DNA of 64,000 nucleotides from Malus domestica (Eukaryota > Streptophyta > Magnoliopsida > Rosales > Rosaceae), in assembly GCF_042453785.1 (NCBI RefSeq), contig NC_091668.1:27467501-27531500 (forward strand). Reading direction: 5' to 3'. Shown here piece by piece: positions 60,490-64,000 of the stretch. The notes below the pieces were generated by a model that saw nothing but the letters and a program-made list of their open reading frames with translations, searched no databases and was not told where the DNA came from. Position 1 is the first letter of the stretch. Every line of letters starts with the position of its first letter. The position numbers and the translations under genes were made by a program.

Positions 60490-60834
60490 CACGAGGTACT
60501 AGATGGCAATGCACTTGTCGTCCTGGTCACCACGGGCAAAGATGAGGCCATTCGGGGTGCAGTGGGCGGAGAAAGGAGGGTGGGTCCACTTGTCGGGCTC
60601 GACGGGGATGGAGTCTAGGAAGACGGAGGGGAGAGAGGGGTGGAACCCAAGCTAGGTAGGGAGGAAGGGGAGCTTGGATTTGGATGGAGTGGAATGGAGG
60701 GTCTGAATTTTGAGGTTTAGGGTTTGGGTGATGACGATGAGGAAGGCGACGGGGGTGTCGTTTTGGTGGTCGGAGTGGACCCCCGTTTCGGAGAGTAGGT
60801 GGAGGAGGAGTGTGAGGAGGAGAGGGTTGGACAT
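60490..60834 (-). pseudogene. captured aminoacylase-1 fragment inside the Pack-MULE
   Basis: On the minus strand the ATG at 60834 starts MSNPLLLTLLLHLLSETGVH (signal-peptide-like). After a stop near 60652 the frame reads LDSIPVEPDKWTHPPFSAHC and TPNGLIFARGDQDDKCIAI, then a TAG. EPDKWTHPPFSAH...GLIFARGAQDDKC is typical of aminoacylase-1, an M20 metallopeptidase family enzyme that deacylates N-acyl amino acids; the second half includes the metal-site region (ARG.QD). Codons between the two parts of the usual N-terminus appear deleted. Confidence 0.75.
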
Positions 60835-61237
60835 GGTGGCGGTGAAGAGTATCGGAGGTGGAGGGGTTTACGCTCGATGAAGGTGAAGGGGGTCGGGAAG
60901 GGAGGGAGAAGATGGGTTTTCTGGGTTTGTAGGGTTATTTTTTATTTTTTTTAATTTTAATAATTTAAATAGGGTAAATATTATTATATTTTAAATACAT
61001 AAGAAATTATTTTTTTTGTCACGTGGCATAAATTTGATAGCCACGTCAGCACAAATGTGGATCCCATATTTGCCACGTCATCACTTAACAGTTTACTTAA
61101 CAGATTTTTTAACGGATGTATGAAATTGAAATAAAATGATAAGTAAATGTATGAAATTGAAATGTTTTAAATATGTTGTAAGGAATTGAAATTGACCCCA
61201 AACCTGAGGGGTAAAATGTAATTTACCTTATTTTATT

Positions 61238-61980
61238 TCACTCTTGAAGTGAAGGTGATGTTCATTATCTTATTATTATTAGTAGATGAGTTTAAGTTTT
61301 GAGATATTTTACTGTGAATAAACACAAATTTTAAAATTTAAACTTATTTAATAATAATAGGTAGAATGATAGGCATCACCACCACTTAAATGGTCAGCAA
61401 AAATGCAGCCATTTTCTTTGAAAATATTTTTGCTCGCACCTCCAAACTTTTAAGTGATAGAGAAATATTTCAATGTGCCGGAAACACGGTTTAGTATACT
61501 ATGTCAAAAATAAAAAGAAAAACCTGTATAAGTTTACAAATAAGTTGAACTATCCTCTATATGCTAGTTAATTTTAGGATGGAATCCAACTTTTTCAACA
61601 CCATGTAAAAGAAGGCTAGTTCAATGTATTAACCAAAAGTGCTTTCATTGACTTGCAAAACGTAACTTTATATCCAAAAAAAAAAAAAAAAAAAACTTTT
61701 TATTCTACAATCAAAGCAAACATATGGAAAGTTGATTCTTCCATACAACCAATTACAAAATTTTCAGCCAAGGAAATTGAGGATATCGTTGACTTCCCAA
61801 CAATTAGACCCTCTCTTTTCCCTTCTTTGCATACAATTTGTCAGATTGATGTGCATTTGCAAGCATATTAACTACCGACATAAAACCTCCATTTGTACAA
61901 AAGGAGTACCGATGGAAACCTTGGGAGGTTTGAGCTAGCTGTACGTAGAGGAGGAAGAGACAATTAAGGCAAGGAAAGTA
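61238..61980. other. AT-rich spacer with a small fold-back element
   Basis: 61254-61380 forms an inverted repeat (GGTGATG...CATCACC with TTATTATTATTA arms), probably a MITE. A poly-A run lies at 61676-61695. No gene is seen. Confidence 0.45.
61254..61380. mobile_element. small fold-back/MITE-like element (127 bp)
   Basis: The left arm GGTGATGTTCATTATCTTAT and the reversed right arm GGTGATGCCTATCATTCTAC pair imperfectly over about 45 bp. No clear target duplication. Confidence 0.45.
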
Positions 61981-62536
61981 AGCTAATTTTGCTAAACTCA
62001 ACTTTGATGGTTCTGTGGTTTCTGAGTTTGCAGCTGTACGGTTTATTATTAGATTTCATGTCAGCGCTCCTCTTGTGACGACGGTTGAGCCTTTGAGGCC
62101 GGTGAATGTTCATGTAGTCCTCCATGGAGGATTCAAATGAATGAAAGTCTCTTGGACTTTAGCCCAGTGGCGAAGCCACGTGAGGGCGAGGAGTGGCGGC
62201 CGCCACTCCCCTCGCCGGAAATGAAGCCCAGGAGCGAGTACCCGCCCCTCCTCTCGCCGGAAATGAAGCCATGTTTTTTGCTGCAGCTGCACAAACGCTG
62301 CCCGCTGTTAAGGCCCGGGAGGGGTCCGCCCCTCCTCTCACAGGAAAACATGCCCATAAATCATGGTTTGCTGCCCCATAGCACCTCTGGTTTCGCCGGA
62401 TTGCAGCTCACAGTTGCTACAACTGCAGCTGTTCTTCATGGCTGCGCAGGGAAGGGAAAACTTGAAAAAAAACATTTAATATTAAAATAAGTGAAACGGT
62501 GTGTTTGGGCATCTGGGCTTAATTTGAAAAACAAAT

Positions 62537-62663
62537 ATTAAAATATGATGGGAGGACCACTTGTCCCCATTACCTCTCGGCTTCCTCCCCCAAAGTTTTT
62601 ATTAAAATATGATGGGAGGACCACTTGTCCCCATTACCTCTCGGCTTCCTCCCCCAAAGTTTT
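62537..62663 (+). repeat. 64-bp tandem duplication (two units)
   Basis: Two consecutive units start with ATTAAAATATGATGGGAGGA and include CCCCATTACCTCTCGGCTTC. The units look identical except for the T-run at the end. Confidence 0.85.
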
Positions 62664-63221
62664 CCTTTTTTTTATGCATGTATGTATAATGGACCTGTTG
62701 GGCAATGCCATTGGAATGGCTAAAGAGCACTTTTAGTTACATCTCCCATAAAAATTTACATCTTTCTAAGTTCTCGAAGTGCTTTTTGTCAGATTATTCT
62801 TCTGGAAGTTGTTCACGAAGCATTTAGATATTGAATAAACTAATGAATGCACTTTTAGGCTTTTAGCGTAAACACACTTATAAATGAGCATAACTACTTT
62901 TTACATAGTTCAATCACCAACAAATCGTATATCGCTAGACTTATGTTGACAAATTAAATCCAAATCAAACGTTTAAAAAAGAATCAACTTAATCAATGAT
63001 CTAAATTTAAATTATGACAACACATTTTTTTGTGGTTTGTTAACCCATTTCTCTCTTCTCTTTTCTTTTTTTTTATTTATTATTCTTGTATGTATTTTTT
63101 GCCCTCTTTTTAAAACCCCAGCATATTTATCTTAAACTCTCACATTATCTATAAATGTTGTATTAATTTTTTAAAAATAATGTAAATATCGTGTAATGCT
63201 TATTTTACAATAAAAGACATT

Positions 63222-63318
63222 TAAATCCATCTAGGCTCCTACCTAAATCTCGCCTAGGCGCCTAATTGGTAGGCCCCAGTCCGCTGCCTGACTAGCGCCT
63301 AATGTTTTTTAGAATCTA
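63222..63318. mobile_element. end fragment of a CCTAGGCG-type hAT element
   Basis: The phrases ATCTCGCCTAGGCGCCTAAT and TAGCGCCTAATGTTTTTTAG resemble the right end of the element at 50084-52770. Only one end is seen. Confidence 0.5.
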
Positions 63319-63690
63319 ATTCTTACCAATTTAAGCTTCTTACATGGCTTTGATCTTACCGTTTACAACCGATTTGGTGGATAGACTGTTTTCTGTTATG
63401 AATATTGATTCAAAACTTTGCCCTCTCCAATGTGAAGGCAACCGTTTCGATTGAACCTTGCACTTTTTTGAATTTCGCCCCTCCCCTCGGCAAATCCTGG
63501 CTTCGCCACTGCTTTAGCCTTAAGATATTTTTAGAGGAGTAAATTTTGTTGCGAATCAACTGATAGGTTTAAAGCATACGCTTTCTTGGAGTTGTGTTTG
63601 GCTTAATTCTCTTACTCGTGGTGCAAAAAATGCCTTACATTTTGATAACCCTTGCAATGTTGCCCTAAGAACGTTCTATTTTATTTTATA

Positions 63691-64000
63691 TTTAAAAAAG
63701 AGAAATAACCAAGTGAAGAGAACAGGTGTCCGGACCATGGTGCTACATTTCATCACCAAATAGCAAAGTTGGAGCAGCACAGACTCATGCAGGAAAATCC
63801 AAAAATCCTTCCATCCGTCACTACATGAGATTGCCACCAACACGTGCCCTCCTTGCATGTAATGATATTGGTGTTGAAGTTGATCATCATCTCTGCCACT
63901 GCCACTGCCCACCGTATTATTTCAAACTCATCAACTCCGCTCTCTCTCTCTGGATCTTATCTCTTCCTATCTGAATTTGATCGGTCACATTTTGGACCAG
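63691..64000. other. terminal stretch, nothing recognised
   Basis: Open stretches on both strands contain His/Cys-rich wording near 63880-63910 (from CACTGCC repeats), which is compositional. No gene is supported. Confidence 0.35.

Larger units (their letters stand above)
62165..63511. mobile_element. Tip100-like hAT element (1347 bp), non-autonomous
   Basis: Termini CAGTGGCGAAGCCACG and (other strand) CAGTGGCGAAGCCAGG, with a perfect 8-bp duplication ctttagcc at 62157-62164 and 63512-63519. The interior has a duplicated CTCGCCGGAAATGAAGCC phrase (62212 and 62253), a 64-bp tandem duplication and a remnant of another hAT family. No transposase is evident. Confidence 0.88.
61981..63690 (+). 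pseudogene. LINE-type RNase H relic, split by a hAT element
   Basis: Before the hAT the plus strand reads KLNFDGSVVSEFAAVRFIIR (RNase H start, DGS motif). After it, in shifting frames, come FRGVNFVANQLIGLKHTLSW and VWLNSLTRGAKNALHFDNP, like the C-terminal end of RVT_3-type RNase H domains of plant LINEs. Stops and frame changes abound. The relic is interrupted by 62165-63511. Confidence 0.55.

Overview
This is nuclear DNA of a flowering plant. It has intron-containing genes with GT-AG junctions, an AP2/ERF transcription factor, a chloroplast-type NTF2-like protein, Au-type SINEs and plant Copia, hAT, MULE and Harbinger elements. From memory of element and gene families I would guess a woody Rosaceae (apple/pear type). 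That is inference; the sequence itself does not prove it.

Layout. (1) 1-6 kb: AT-rich intergenic DNA, then a five-exon NTF2/SnoaL-like gene (2065-4073, +), a tRNA-like SINE head, a broken unidentified ORF, a hAT MITE and a 5S-rRNA-derived SINE. (2) 6.3-19.0 kb is copy A of a tandem segmental duplication. It carries an ABHD11-like alpha/beta-hydrolase pseudogene, an intact single-exon AP2/ERF gene (15595-16122) and a 5' fragment of PEX12 on the minus strand. (3) 19.0-20.4 kb: a degenerate coiled-coil ORF, probably retroelement-derived. (4) 20.4-50.1 kb is copy B, the same gene order in the same orientation, swollen from about 12 to about 30 kb. Its insertions are two solo LTRs, a Harbinger element holding a Copia element with identical LTRs, a second Copia element, a hAT holding a MULE, and several MITEs. 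Nearly all sit in or beside the dead hydrolase copy; the second ERF gene (46785-47318) is intact. (5) 50.1-53.3 kb: an internally deleted hAT with another hAT inside it, then an inverted repeat with an 11-residue repeat ORF. (6) 53.9-61.2 kb: a Pack-MULE carrying an aminoacylase-1 fragment, split by a non-autonomous LTR element (LARD). The LARD has picked up pieces of a ubiquitin E2, a vacuolar H+-pyrophosphatase and GAPDH. (7) 61.2-64 kb: a LINE RNase H relic split by a Tip100-like hAT.

The genes likely to be functional are the NTF2-like gene and the two ERF copies. The rest is mainly pseudogenes and nested mobile elements. Many element borders are firmly placed because copy A serves as the empty-site control for copy B. 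The most interesting parts are the multi-gene-capturing LARD with its recurring TGCCCGA motif, the one-sided invasion of the duplicate, the amino-acid-changing divergence of the two ERF copies, and the hairpin with hendecad repeats.
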